From the NCBI RefSeq assembly GCF_030297675.1, contig NZ_AP028142.1:1488001-1552000 (forward strand): DNA of 64,000 nt, given 5' to 3'. The translations under genes and the position numbers were made by a program. Positions 36,287 through 42,375 of this stretch are shown in pieces (position 1 is the stretch's first letter; the number at the start of each line of letters is the position of its first letter). The notes beneath the pieces were generated by a model. That model was given only the letters and a program-made list of their open reading frames with translations. It was not told the origin of the DNA and ran no database searches. Source of the DNA: Polynucleobacter sp. HIN11. Lineage in GTDB: Bacteria > Pseudomonadota > Gammaproteobacteria > Burkholderiales > Burkholderiaceae.

Positions 36287-36517
36287 CAGACACGGTCCCA
36301 TGCGGCCCCTTTTCGGTACTTAAATATCCCATCGCAAGAAACTTATTAAGTCAATTTATGCGTAAAAAGCCTCGAAATCTTCACTGCTCCTCTCTAAAGC
36401 TAAAAATATCCGTTTAACTTGGGTTAATTTATCCTTTTATTTCATATAGTGGAATCAAAATAGCGTATGCTGGTTATAGGGCCATTTTTTATAAGCACTT
36501 AGGAAACTGCCTAGAAC

Positions 36518-36691
36518 ATGGAACACCAAATCAAACCCACATCGCCATCCAATGGCTTAACACTCAAAGAAGTTGCGGATGTTATTGGTGCCACTTGCGA
36601 ACAAGTTCGGAAAATAGAGGCCAAGGCACTCATCAATTTACAAAAGCAATTAGACCTTCGAAATCTGAAGCAGATAAATCAAATTATCTGA
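36518..36691 (+). CDS. 57-residue sigma-70 region-4-like HTH protein
   Basis: A 57-codon frame encodes TLKEVADVIGATCEQVRKIE followed by AKALINLQKQL, a close likeness of sigma-70 region 4.2 (the -35-recognising helix-turn-helix with its QIEAKAL tail) and nothing else of a sigma factor. Only about 12 residues precede the HTH. It could modulate RNA polymerase or act as an element-specific activator or repressor. 231 bp of non-coding A+T-rich DNA precede it, and a 68-residue gene follows after 29 bp. No strong ribosome-binding site is visible. Confidence 0.65.
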   Translation: MEHQIKPTSPSNGLTLKEVADVIGATCEQVRKIEAKALINLQKQLDLRNLKQINQII

Positions 36692-36720
36692 CCTCAATAC
36701 AACCATCATAGGAAAAATAC

Positions 36721-36927
36721 ATGAATAGTCCTTACCCAACTGAAAATGACTCAGAGCATATTGAAGATGTACCGACCCTCTCAGCAAGATTTAAAGCTAC
36801 TAGAGCCATATTAAATGCTATTACCCGGGCAAAAATTACAGACGGAACATACAAGCCACAGAAAATTATTTGTAGATTTACGCCTAACGAGTCGGTAAGT
36901 AAATGGCTTAGTAAAACCGCTGATTAA
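36721..36927 (+). CDS. Hypothetical protein of the element (68 aa)
   Basis: 68 residues, charged and soluble, with an AGGA ribosome-binding site 9 nt before the ATG. The N-terminus is acidic (ENDSEHIED) and the middle is basic (RFKATRAILNAITRAKI). No family is recognised. It overlaps the convergent XRE repressor gene by 4 bp at the stop codons. Its position after the sigma-4-like gene suggests co-expression. Confidence 0.5.
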   Translation: MNSPYPTENDSEHIEDVPTLSARFKATRAILNAITRAKITDGTYKPQKIICRFTPNESVSKWLSKTAD

Positions 36928-37178
36928 AGTTTTGCGGCTGCAAGCAACTGACTAAGTGGAAATCTAAGAGCTTTAGAAATTTTAAGGAGATTCATCAAGG
37001 CAAGGTTATGCTCACCCCGCTCAATTCCACCCATATAGCTTCGATCAATCCCCACCTCATCAGCAAAAGCCTCCTGTGAAAGCCCTAAATCTTTTCGCAT
37101 TTGCCTTATTGCTTTGCCCAAGGCCTTTAGCTCTTTTGATCCAGCATAACTAGGAGAAGGTTTTGCCATAGGCAGCAT
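36924..37178 (-). CDS. XRE-family transcriptional regulator
   Basis: 84 residues with a Cro/CI-type HTH covering most of the protein: IRQMRKDLGLSQEAFADEVG, then IDRSYMGGIERGEHNLALMN. Such proteins normally repress the early genes of their element. The start is the ATG at 37178 or at 37169; both lie inside a 7-bp inverted repeat (37168-37188), so autoregulation is likely. It is divergent from the membrane-protein/lipoprotein cargo transcript starting at 37245. Confidence 0.88.
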   Translation of the reverse strand: MLPMAKPSPSYAGSKELKALGKAIRQMRKDLGLSQEAFADEVGIDRSYMGGIERGEHNLALMNLLKISKALRFPLSQLLAAAKL

Positions 37179-37188
37179 ATTTGCCTAT
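37168..37188. promoter_or_regulatory. Candidate operator over the XRE start codon
   Basis: ATAGGCA (37168-37174) and TGCCTAT (37182-37188) form a perfect inverted repeat with a 7-nt spacer. It covers the start of the XRE gene and directly abuts a rightward -35-like TTGACT at 37188. A dimeric XRE protein bound here would block both directions. Confidence 0.6.
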
Positions 37189-37218
37189 TGACTTGTTTAA
37201 AACCACGGGAGATGATAC
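37188..37218 (+). promoter_or_regulatory. Candidate rightward promoter for the element cargo genes
   Basis: TTGACT (37188-37193) is a good -35. GATGAT (37211-37216, 17-bp spacing) or TGATAC (37213-37218, 19-bp spacing) could be the -10. It overlaps the XRE operator by one base and lies about 27 bp before the first cargo start. Confidence 0.45.
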
Positions 37219-37244
37219 CCAATTTATTATCAGAAAGATAACTG

Positions 37245-37487
37245 ATGAATGAAAAACAATTAAAAGTAATAAAGATAGCGGCAGCAATTATTGGATTGAT
37301 GCTAATTTATCCTCCATATCGGATTTATGGATATGGCACAAATAGCAACGGCATTGTGGACACTGGGTATGAATTTATATTTTCCCTCCCTGATAGAGCA
37401 GTTGTTGATATCCTCACTCTCCTAATTCAATGGATTGGTGTGGCCATAGTTGCATTTGCAATTATTCAAATTAATCGAAACAAATAA
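37245..37487 (+). CDS. Small two-span membrane protein of the element (80 aa)
   Basis: 80 residues with two hydrophobic segments, about 8-24 (VIKIAAAIIGLMLIYPP) and 55-76 (ILTLLIQWIGVAIVAFAI), joined by a short Gly/Asn/Tyr-rich loop. No family is recognised. It lies in the divergent transcript opposite the XRE repressor, which is where lysogenic-conversion or defence cargo is often found. The next gene starts directly after its stop codon. Confidence 0.6.
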   Translation: MNEKQLKVIKIAAAIIGLMLIYPPYRIYGYGTNSNGIVDTGYEFIFSLPDRAVVDILTLLIQWIGVAIVAFAIIQINRNK

Positions 37488-37844
37488 ATGTTTACAAATT
37501 TCATTAGAGATGTCAGAAAATTAAATCGTGTGAAAAATACATGGGGAATTATTTATAAAGAATATCGATTTTCGCCATCATCCGGCCTAATGAAGCATGC
37601 ACAAAAAGCACTTTTTTCTATGGCTGATTTCATGGATGAGCATAATTTAGCAGTGTATTTTTTGGGAATCTATGGAGAAAGCATTGACACCGGAACACCG
37701 GGATCTAAAGAACAGTTTGAAAGATTTAAGGAAAAAATTAAAAATCAAATTAATCTTGGATTAGTCGAGGATAAGACTGCTCTAGAGGAATTTATTTCTC
37801 AAGCCGAACGCTTTGATGTAAATTGCGAGGAGCTAAAAACATAA
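37488..37844 (+). CDS. Hypothetical cargo protein of the element (118 aa)
   Basis: 118 residues, soluble and mostly helical, with no recognised domain. It begins at the base after the previous stop codon, so the two are translated from one message. Its TAA stop overlaps the putative start of the following lipoprotein (ATAA). No function is proposed. Confidence 0.55.
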   Translation: MFTNFIRDVRKLNRVKNTWGIIYKEYRFSPSSGLMKHAQKALFSMADFMDEHNLAVYFLGIYGESIDTGTPGSKEQFERFKEKIKNQINLGLVEDKTALEEFISQAERFDVNCEELKT

Positions 37845-38089
37845 AAATATTTTACCTATCAATTGTCATTCTGATAAGTACTGGTTGTGCTCAAACTCCT
37901 AAAACTGTAATAACCTCGAATGGAACGGAGGCCCTGCAACTACGCTGCGGTGGATCAACAAATACATGGAACACTGGTTACGCAAAAGCAAAGGAATACT
38001 GCTCTTCTGGATTTTCAGTCATCGATCAAGAGCAATTCATGCTAGATCTTGATCTTCCAATCAGAATTCTAACTTTTCGCTGCAAATAG
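37841..38089 (+). CDS. Small lipoprotein of the element, apparently with an ATA start
   Basis: The frame encodes KIFYLSIVILISTGC followed by about 67 residues with three more cysteines, a typical short lipoprotein signal peptide with the lipid-anchored cysteine at about residue 16. The codon where the methionine should be is ATA (37841). It stands 8 nt after a strong GAGGAG ribosome-binding site and overlaps the preceding stop as ATAA. The alternative is the in-frame TTG at 37823, which has no good ribosome-binding site and would add six charged residues. The lipobox is slightly off consensus (Ser at -3). Function unknown. Confidence 0.6.
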   Translation: MKIFYLSIVILISTGCAQTPKTVITSNGTEALQLRCGGSTNTWNTGYAKAKEYCSSGFSVIDQEQFMLDLDLPIRILTFRCK

Positions 38090-38152
38090 TCTCAGACGTA
38101 AAACGTGTGTATATCCAATCGTGTAAAGGGCGCTATATGCAGGTTACTTAAA

Positions 38153-38194
38153 CCCACCCGACACCCCACATCCCCATTGTCCATCCCCTACCCC
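38153..38194 (-). other. G-quadruplex-capable tract near the right end of the element
   Basis: The plus strand has runs of C at 38153-38155, 38157-38159, 38164-38167, 38172-38175, 38185-38188 and 38191-38194. The minus strand therefore has four GGGG runs separated by 2, 9 and 4 nt, plus two GGG runs. The stretch 38090-38385 is otherwise non-coding and also contains the right-end arm-type repeats. Confidence 0.4.
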
Positions 38195-38266
38195 ACTGCA
38201 CGGCTTGCCATAAGTATCTAGATTTCATACAGGTACGGCCTCGAGTCAATGCATTCAATAAGTTCT

Positions 38267-38285
38267 GGCCTAATTTAGGCCTAAT
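38267..38285. repeat. Candidate integrase arm-type sites, right end
   Basis: GGCCTAATTTAGGCC (38267-38281) is a perfect odd palindrome, and GGCCTAAT occurs twice as a direct repeat 11 bp apart (38267 and 38278). The same motif lies next to the integrase at the left end. A spacing of one helical turn fits tandem integrase or excisionase binding. Confidence 0.45.
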
Positions 38286-38385
38286 AAGAGTATGATTTTT
38301 ATCTTTAACAAAACAGATTTAGTCTTTAAGTTCTTTTGAGTGCGTCTAAGTCGCTGATTCCACTACACTCGCAAAATGTTGATAT

Positions 38386-38437
38386 GTCTTTGGTGATGCC
38401 AAGAAGGTGGTTGAGGATATGGTCAAAGCAGTGGATT
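38386..38437 (+). repeat. Right attachment repeat (attR), displaced pntB 3' end
   Basis: 52 bp matching the end of pntB at 50 positions and still encoding its last 17 codons with a TAA stop, but without the rest of the gene. A terminator hairpin follows 22 bp later. It is best read as the original chromosomal end of pntB, pushed away by the insertion. Confidence 0.9.
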
Positions 38438-38459
38438 AATAAGGCCCCCATTGGGGACT

Positions 38460-38491
38460 AAAAAATGGGGCAAATGTGCCCCATTTTTTTT
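38460..38491. terminator. Strong bidirectional terminator, probably the original pnt terminator
   Basis: AAAAAATGGGGCA pairs with TGCCCCATTTTTT (13-bp stem, 4-nt loop) with A- and T-runs on the two sides. It follows the displaced pntB tail by 22 bp and lies 7 bp from the end of the reverse-strand tctC gene, so it can serve both. Confidence 0.88.
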
Positions 38492-38498
38492 ATTCAAT

Positions 38499-39473
38499 TT
38501 AATTAAGTTGAATTTTTGATTTCTCTATTACAGATTTCCAACGAACAATATCTGAGTTGTATAGATCAGTAAATTGCTGAGTATTCATTGGTGCAATTTG
38601 AACTCCTGCTTTAATAAAACGATCTTTCAATTCTGGCGTATCCAACAATCTCATAATTGTGCTATTGAGTAAATTAATAATTTCTTTAGAAGTGCCAGCC
38701 GGAACAAATAATCCCTGCCATAGGGCCATCTCGTAGCCCTTAACACCAGCCTCTTGCATCGTTAGCAGTTCAGGGGCGCCACTAAAACGGTTTTTACTCG
38801 TAACCGCTAATGCTCTGACTTTTTCACCTTTATAGAGAGGCAAACCCACCGGCATGCCTGCAAAGTAAAAATCAATCTGACCACCTAAAACATCGGTTGC
38901 TGCTGGTGAGCCGCCTTTGTATGGAACATGGATAGCCTGTAAACCAGTAGTGGCTAGAAATAACTCGCCAGCCATGTGATCAGAATTACCGATGCCCGAG
39001 GATGCAAAGCTTAATTTACCGGGGTTTGCTTTTAGTGCAGCGATTAAATCTGCAACACTCCTCACCTTTGAGTTATTGTTCACAATCAAAATATGCGGGG
39101 TTGCGGCCACCCCCACAACTGGAATTAAATCTTTTTGACCGTTAAATGGTAATTTAGGATTAGCGGCTACATTGATAGCTAAACCATTTTGGGCAAATAA
39201 TACGGTGTAGCCATCTGGAGCACTTTTAGCAACCGCGTCCGCAGCCAGACTTCCAGCCGCACCCCCACGATTCTCAACAATAACAGGCTGTTTCAACGCA
39301 AGACTCAAGTCATTAGCAATGATACGCCCAACAATATCAGTGGAACTGCCTGGCGCATAACCGATTAGCATTTTGATTGGCTTATCAGGATATGCTGCCG
39401 ATGCAGGTTGAATCAAAACTCCCAAAAACACTACAAAAACTGTTGTTATAAATCCTTTTTCAAACCATTTCAT
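38499..39473 (-). CDS. Bug/TctC-family periplasmic substrate-binding protein (first copy)
   Basis: A 324-residue extracytoplasmic solute receptor of the tripartite tricarboxylate transporter family. Seen: a signal peptide (residues 1-26, ending PASA-A), YPDKPIKMLIGYAPGSSTDIVGR, and VPYKGGSPAATDVLGGQIDFYF, the conserved TctC blocks. An AGGAG ribosome-binding site precedes the ATG. No tctA or tctB membrane gene is in the window, as is common for the large Bug families of Burkholderiales. It is last in a reverse-strand run with the lactonase, gntR and dehydrogenase genes, so its ligand is probably the substrate of that pathway. Confidence 0.92.
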   Translation of the reverse strand: MKWFEKGFITTVFVVFLGVLIQPASAAYPDKPIKMLIGYAPGSSTDIVGRIIANDLSLALKQPVIVENRGGAAGSLAADAVAKSAPDGYTVLFAQNGLAINVAANPKLPFNGQKDLIPVVGVAATPHILIVNNNSKVRSVADLIAALKANPGKLSFASSGIGNSDHMAGELFLATTGLQAIHVPYKGGSPAATDVLGGQIDFYFAGMPVGLPLYKGEKVRALAVTSKNRFSGAPELLTMQEAGVKGYEMALWQGLFVPAGTSKEIINLLNSTIMRLLDTPELKDRFIKAGVQIAPMNTQQFTDLYNSDIVRWKSVIEKSKIQLN

Positions 39474-39495
39474 TTTTGTCTCCTGTATTTAATAA

Positions 39496-40551
39496 CTACA
39501 AATTTAAAGTTGATACTCCACTTTCAGATGCGCACTTATTTAGTGCACTTAATAATTCTTGGCTAATGGGTATTCCAAATTTAAGTCGTTGCTCCATTAC
39601 TCTAGCAGCACCCTCTCCAGGAATTCGTATTTCATTCACCCCTGGCAATTTGCTTGATTTTTTAATATCCATTACCACCGTAGTGACACGTTTAATGAAA
39701 TCTTCTGGGTTACCAAATGCCGCCGGATCAACTGCAATCATTGCTTGGCCGGTGTTAGTGATCAAGTCATGATGCGCATTGAAGTCGATAGTCTCTTTTC
39801 CAACTGCAGCACCATTGAGAGACCCGGCTAGAAGGCCAATCATAAGAGCCAACCCATATCCTTTGTAGCCACCAATCGGCAATAACGAACCTTCTGCAGC
39901 AGAGCTTGGATTTGTAATGGGGCTTCCCTTTTTATCAATCATCCAACCAACTGGAATTGACTCTCCTTTTTGGGCTGCAAGTTTGATCTTTCCATAAGCT
40001 GCCACTGTTGTTGCAATATCCAGTAAAACGATTGGATGATCTTTTGCAGGAACGGCGATCGCAATCGGATTAGTTGACAATAAAAGATCAATGCCGCCCC
40101 AGGGAGCCATATGGTTAGCATTACCGACAGCCATATAAATCCCAACTAAGCCCGCCTCAGCAATTTTGCGAACATAAACTGAAGCTGCACCCGAGTGATT
40201 TCCATGGTGGCTACCAGTCCACGCCACACCAAAATTTTTTGCTTTTTCAATCGTATGTTCAACCGATCTTGCCATGACCAAATGGCCCAATGCATTGTCA
40301 CCGTTAATTAAGGTAACGGCTCCGCGATCTCTCTCAACGTGAATATTGGGTCGTAAGTTAATCCCGCCGGCACGAATACGCTTGATGTATGCAGGTAGGC
40401 GAAAAATTCCATGCCCATCAGCCCCCACCAGGTCCGATTGAATCATCAGATCTGCCACCAAAAGTGCATCCGCATAAGGTATTTGATTAGCTATCAGGGC
40501 ATTCGAGATAAATTCTTGGGCTTTACCCACTGGCAAAAATAAGCTGGTCAT
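39496..40551 (-). CDS. Ldh2 (malate/L-lactate/ureidoglycolate) family dehydrogenase
   Basis: A 351-residue NAD(P)H-dependent oxidoreductase of the Ldh2/YiaK family, which is unrelated to Rossmann-fold lactate dehydrogenases. Seen: the active-site region SDLVGADGHGIFRLPAY near residue 40, SHHGNHSGAA near residue 114, and GGYKGYGLALMIGLLAG in the C-terminal half. Members reduce 2-oxo acids such as 2,3-diketo-L-gulonate or oxidise hydroxy acids; the exact substrate is not readable. The stop is 22 bp before tctC, and the start overlaps the gntR end by 4 bp. Confidence 0.9.
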   Translation of the reverse strand: MTSLFLPVGKAQEFISNALIANQIPYADALLVADLMIQSDLVGADGHGIFRLPAYIKRIRAGGINLRPNIHVERDRGAVTLINGDNALGHLVMARSVEHTIEKAKNFGVAWTGSHHGNHSGAASVYVRKIAEAGLVGIYMAVGNANHMAPWGGIDLLLSTNPIAIAVPAKDHPIVLLDIATTVAAYGKIKLAAQKGESIPVGWMIDKKGSPITNPSSAAEGSLLPIGGYKGYGLALMIGLLAGSLNGAAVGKETIDFNAHHDLITNTGQAMIAVDPAAFGNPEDFIKRVTTVVMDIKKSSKLPGVNEIRIPGEGAARVMEQRLKFGIPISQELLSALNKCASESGVSTLNL

Positions 40552-41306
40552 AAAATTGAACGATTTCGAGTATCTTTAAATTCCATGTTGTAAATGTAAC
40601 GATTCTCTGGATGATAAGTGACGGTGGCCTCAAATAACTCATCATGGGCGTTGTAATAGCGCCGAATAATGACAAGGCATGGTTCACCTATTTTGACCTT
40701 TAATTTTTTTGCTACTTGAGCTGCCGCTCCTGTTGCATAAACATTCACTTCGGCACGATCAATTCTGGTTCCGTATTTACTCTCAATTTGTTCAAAAACC
40801 ATGGACTGCGTATGATCTGGTTCGGATGTCAATGCAGCAAATTGAGGGAGTATGTAAATATCGGTCCATGCAATGATTTGCTCAGAATCCTTTTGCTTTC
40901 GAATCGCCCCAATGTGATACCACGAGGAGCCCGCTGCTGCTCCGACTAACTTGCTTTGGATTGGATCTAGCTCAATAAACTCCTCTACCAAATTTTTGCG
41001 ATATGTATCATCGGGGTAGCACAAAATGTCAACCGGGGAATTGAAACTTTGTGTAAATTTTCTGGGTATTTGTCGAGAAATAACTTGGGTAGGGGCGCCC
41101 TGCCGCCTGAGAATGAGGCCATTTGCCTCTAAGGTTTGTAATGCATGTCGAAGCGTGTGACGGCTTGCATTATGGGTTCGACAGAGAGAGCTCTCTGATG
41201 GCAAATTTGATCCAACCGTCCAAACACCCTTTTGGATTTTAGCCATCAGGGTATTTGCGAGGGATTGATAAAGAGGTGTTCGCTTTGACAAATTATGTAA
41301 GACCAA
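40548..41306 (-). CDS. GntR-family regulator with UTRA domain
   Basis: 252 residues: an N-terminal winged HTH (about 10-75, with LPSESSLCRTHNASRHTLRH) and a C-terminal UTRA ligand-binding domain (about 95-245), the HutC subfamily. The frame begins at TTG 41306, overlapping the lactonase end by 14 nt; a second TTG at 41291 would avoid the overlap. Two palindromes in the divergent promoter region 42226-42375 are its probable operators, so it likely represses both its own operon and the opposite gene until a pathway intermediate binds. Confidence 0.9.
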   Translation of the reverse strand: MVLHNLSKRTPLYQSLANTLMAKIQKGVWTVGSNLPSESSLCRTHNASRHTLRHALQTLEANGLILRRQGAPTQVISRQIPRKFTQSFNSPVDILCYPDDTYRKNLVEEFIELDPIQSKLVGAAAGSSWYHIGAIRKQKDSEQIIAWTDIYILPQFAALTSEPDHTQSMVFEQIESKYGTRIDRAEVNVYATGAAAQVAKKLKVKIGEPCLVIIRRYYNAHDELFEATVTYHPENRYIYNMEFKDTRNRSIL

Positions 41307-42225
41307 ACATCTTTTTACCAGCGACTGGTAGTCGAGCTTTCAATATGTCACCTGATAACGATTCTGTAATGTACAGATCCTTTCCATCCGGCCCACCAAA
41401 GCATAAGTTCGCAAGATGGTGATGATGGGGATTTTCAGAGTAAATCAAATGTGTCGGCAGCATATTGCTATCAAAACGCCAAATGCCAATTCCCAAATGG
41501 CACACCAATAGTCCGTTTTCAGAATCCATCTCGATACCATCGGGACCGGCAACTCCCCCCGTTAGCTGAACTGCAACTCCTGTCTTAGAAACTGAACCAT
41601 CCGCCATTAATGGCAAACGCCATATTTGTTGCGAGCGCGTTGCGGCAACGAATACATGTTTTTCTTGCGTATTTAAAGTGATCCCATTCGGGCTGGGAAC
41701 ATTCAGTGCCAAGCGATCTAATTGACCATTTGCACGCAAACGAAATACCCTACCCGTTGGATCGGCAATTCCTGTTTGTCCCTGATCTGTAAAGTAAAGA
41801 TCGCCATTAGCTGCGAAATGCAAATCATTTAATCCCTTAAATGCCTCGCTATACATCGAGCCTAATACCGTCTCTAACTTACCAGTTTTGGGATCCAATG
41901 CCAAAAGACCCATCTTGTAATCACAAATAAATGCACGGCCATCCTTGTGGAATTTCAAGCCGTTGGGCCAGCCGTCATATTGGGTAATTAGCTCCCAGTC
42001 CCCCTTTGGCGTAATTCTAAAGATTCGACCGAATGGAATGTCGACAAACCAGAGATTCCCCTCTCGATCAAAGGACGGTCCCTCCAAAAAGCACTCCACC
42101 TCAGCATTTTGTCGATTGGGGTCTGACCAACCTGTTCTTGATTTTTTTCTAAATTTAGCGGGCATCGACATGAATACTTCTGTCTTGATTTTTTCCACAG
42201 GCTGGAAGGGGTTATGCATCGTCAT
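41293..42225 (-). CDS. SMP-30/gluconolactonase family protein
   Basis: A 310-residue six-bladed beta-propeller of the SMP-30/Gnl/LRE family, which hydrolyses sugar lactones with a bound divalent metal. Seen: the metal-ligand glutamate in FLEGPSFDREGNLWFVDI, SPNGITLN, and GPDGIEMDSENGLLV, each matching a propeller-blade motif. It is the first gene of the reverse-strand operon, with GGGAG 8 nt before the ATG at 42225; a second ATG lies at 42219. A lactonase step points to a sugar-acid pathway with an oxidised aldose intermediate. Confidence 0.9.
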   Translation of the reverse strand: MTMHNPFQPVEKIKTEVFMSMPAKFRKKSRTGWSDPNRQNAEVECFLEGPSFDREGNLWFVDIPFGRIFRITPKGDWELITQYDGWPNGLKFHKDGRAFICDYKMGLLALDPKTGKLETVLGSMYSEAFKGLNDLHFAANGDLYFTDQGQTGIADPTGRVFRLRANGQLDRLALNVPSPNGITLNTQEKHVFVAATRSQQIWRLPLMADGSVSKTGVAVQLTGGVAGPDGIEMDSENGLLVCHLGIGIWRFDSNMLPTHLIYSENPHHHHLANLCFGGPDGKDLYITESLSGDILKARLPVAGKKMFGLT

Positions 42226-42243
42226 CCAAAGACTCCCAAAAAG

Positions 42244-42255
42244 TTATACGTATAA
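42244..42255. promoter_or_regulatory. Operator 1 and -10 box of the lactonase-gntR operon
   Basis: TTATACGTATAA is a perfect 12-bp palindrome. On the minus strand its first half is the -10 (TTATAC), with TTGCAA at 42272-42277 as -35 and a 16-bp spacer. A repressor bound here would block the lactonase operon. The identical 12-bp core recurs in operator 2. Confidence 0.7.
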
Positions 42256-42348
42256 GTTTAAATTACAGTTCTTGCAACAACATGGATATTTAACCATAAA
42301 CAGTGATAAGCTTTCTCCTATACATTTTGATTTACATCTTTTATCACA

Positions 42349-42364
42349 ACTTATACGTATAAGT
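42349..42364. promoter_or_regulatory. Operator 2 and -10 box of the dehydrogenase gene at 42376
   Basis: ACTTATACGTATAAGT is a perfect 16-bp palindrome sharing its 12-bp core with operator 1. TTATAC at 42351-42356 is the plus-strand -10, with TTGATT at 42327-42332 as -35 and an 18-bp spacer. It lies 12 bp before the start codon. Confidence 0.72.
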
Positions 42365-42375
42365 ATTGGAAACAC

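Larger units (their letters stand above)
31735..38437. mobile_element. Integrative element (about 6.65 kb) in the 3' end of pntB
   Basis: Bounded by a 52-bp imperfect direct repeat (31735-31786 and 38386-38437), with a tyrosine integrase reading inward directly after the left copy. Genes in order: integrase, primase-polymerase/helicase, two small unknown proteins, sigma-region-4-like protein, unknown 68-residue protein, XRE repressor (reverse), membrane protein, unknown protein, lipoprotein. The right half is visibly richer in A+T than the flanking core genes. There is no relaxase, partition, capsid, portal or terminase gene. The combination of integrase, single-polypeptide replicase and XRE switch is known from phage satellites and small integrative plasmids; which of these it is remains an inference. 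Confidence 0.88.

Noticed and set aside
36358..36417. A 19-codon basic peptide frame in the gap before the sigma-4-like gene
   Set aside because: Too short to support, no ribosome-binding site, no recognised similarity; treated as non-coding.
31735..38437. A prophage remnant
   Set aside because: No capsid, tail, portal, terminase, holin or lysin gene is present; the gene content fits a small integrative element better.
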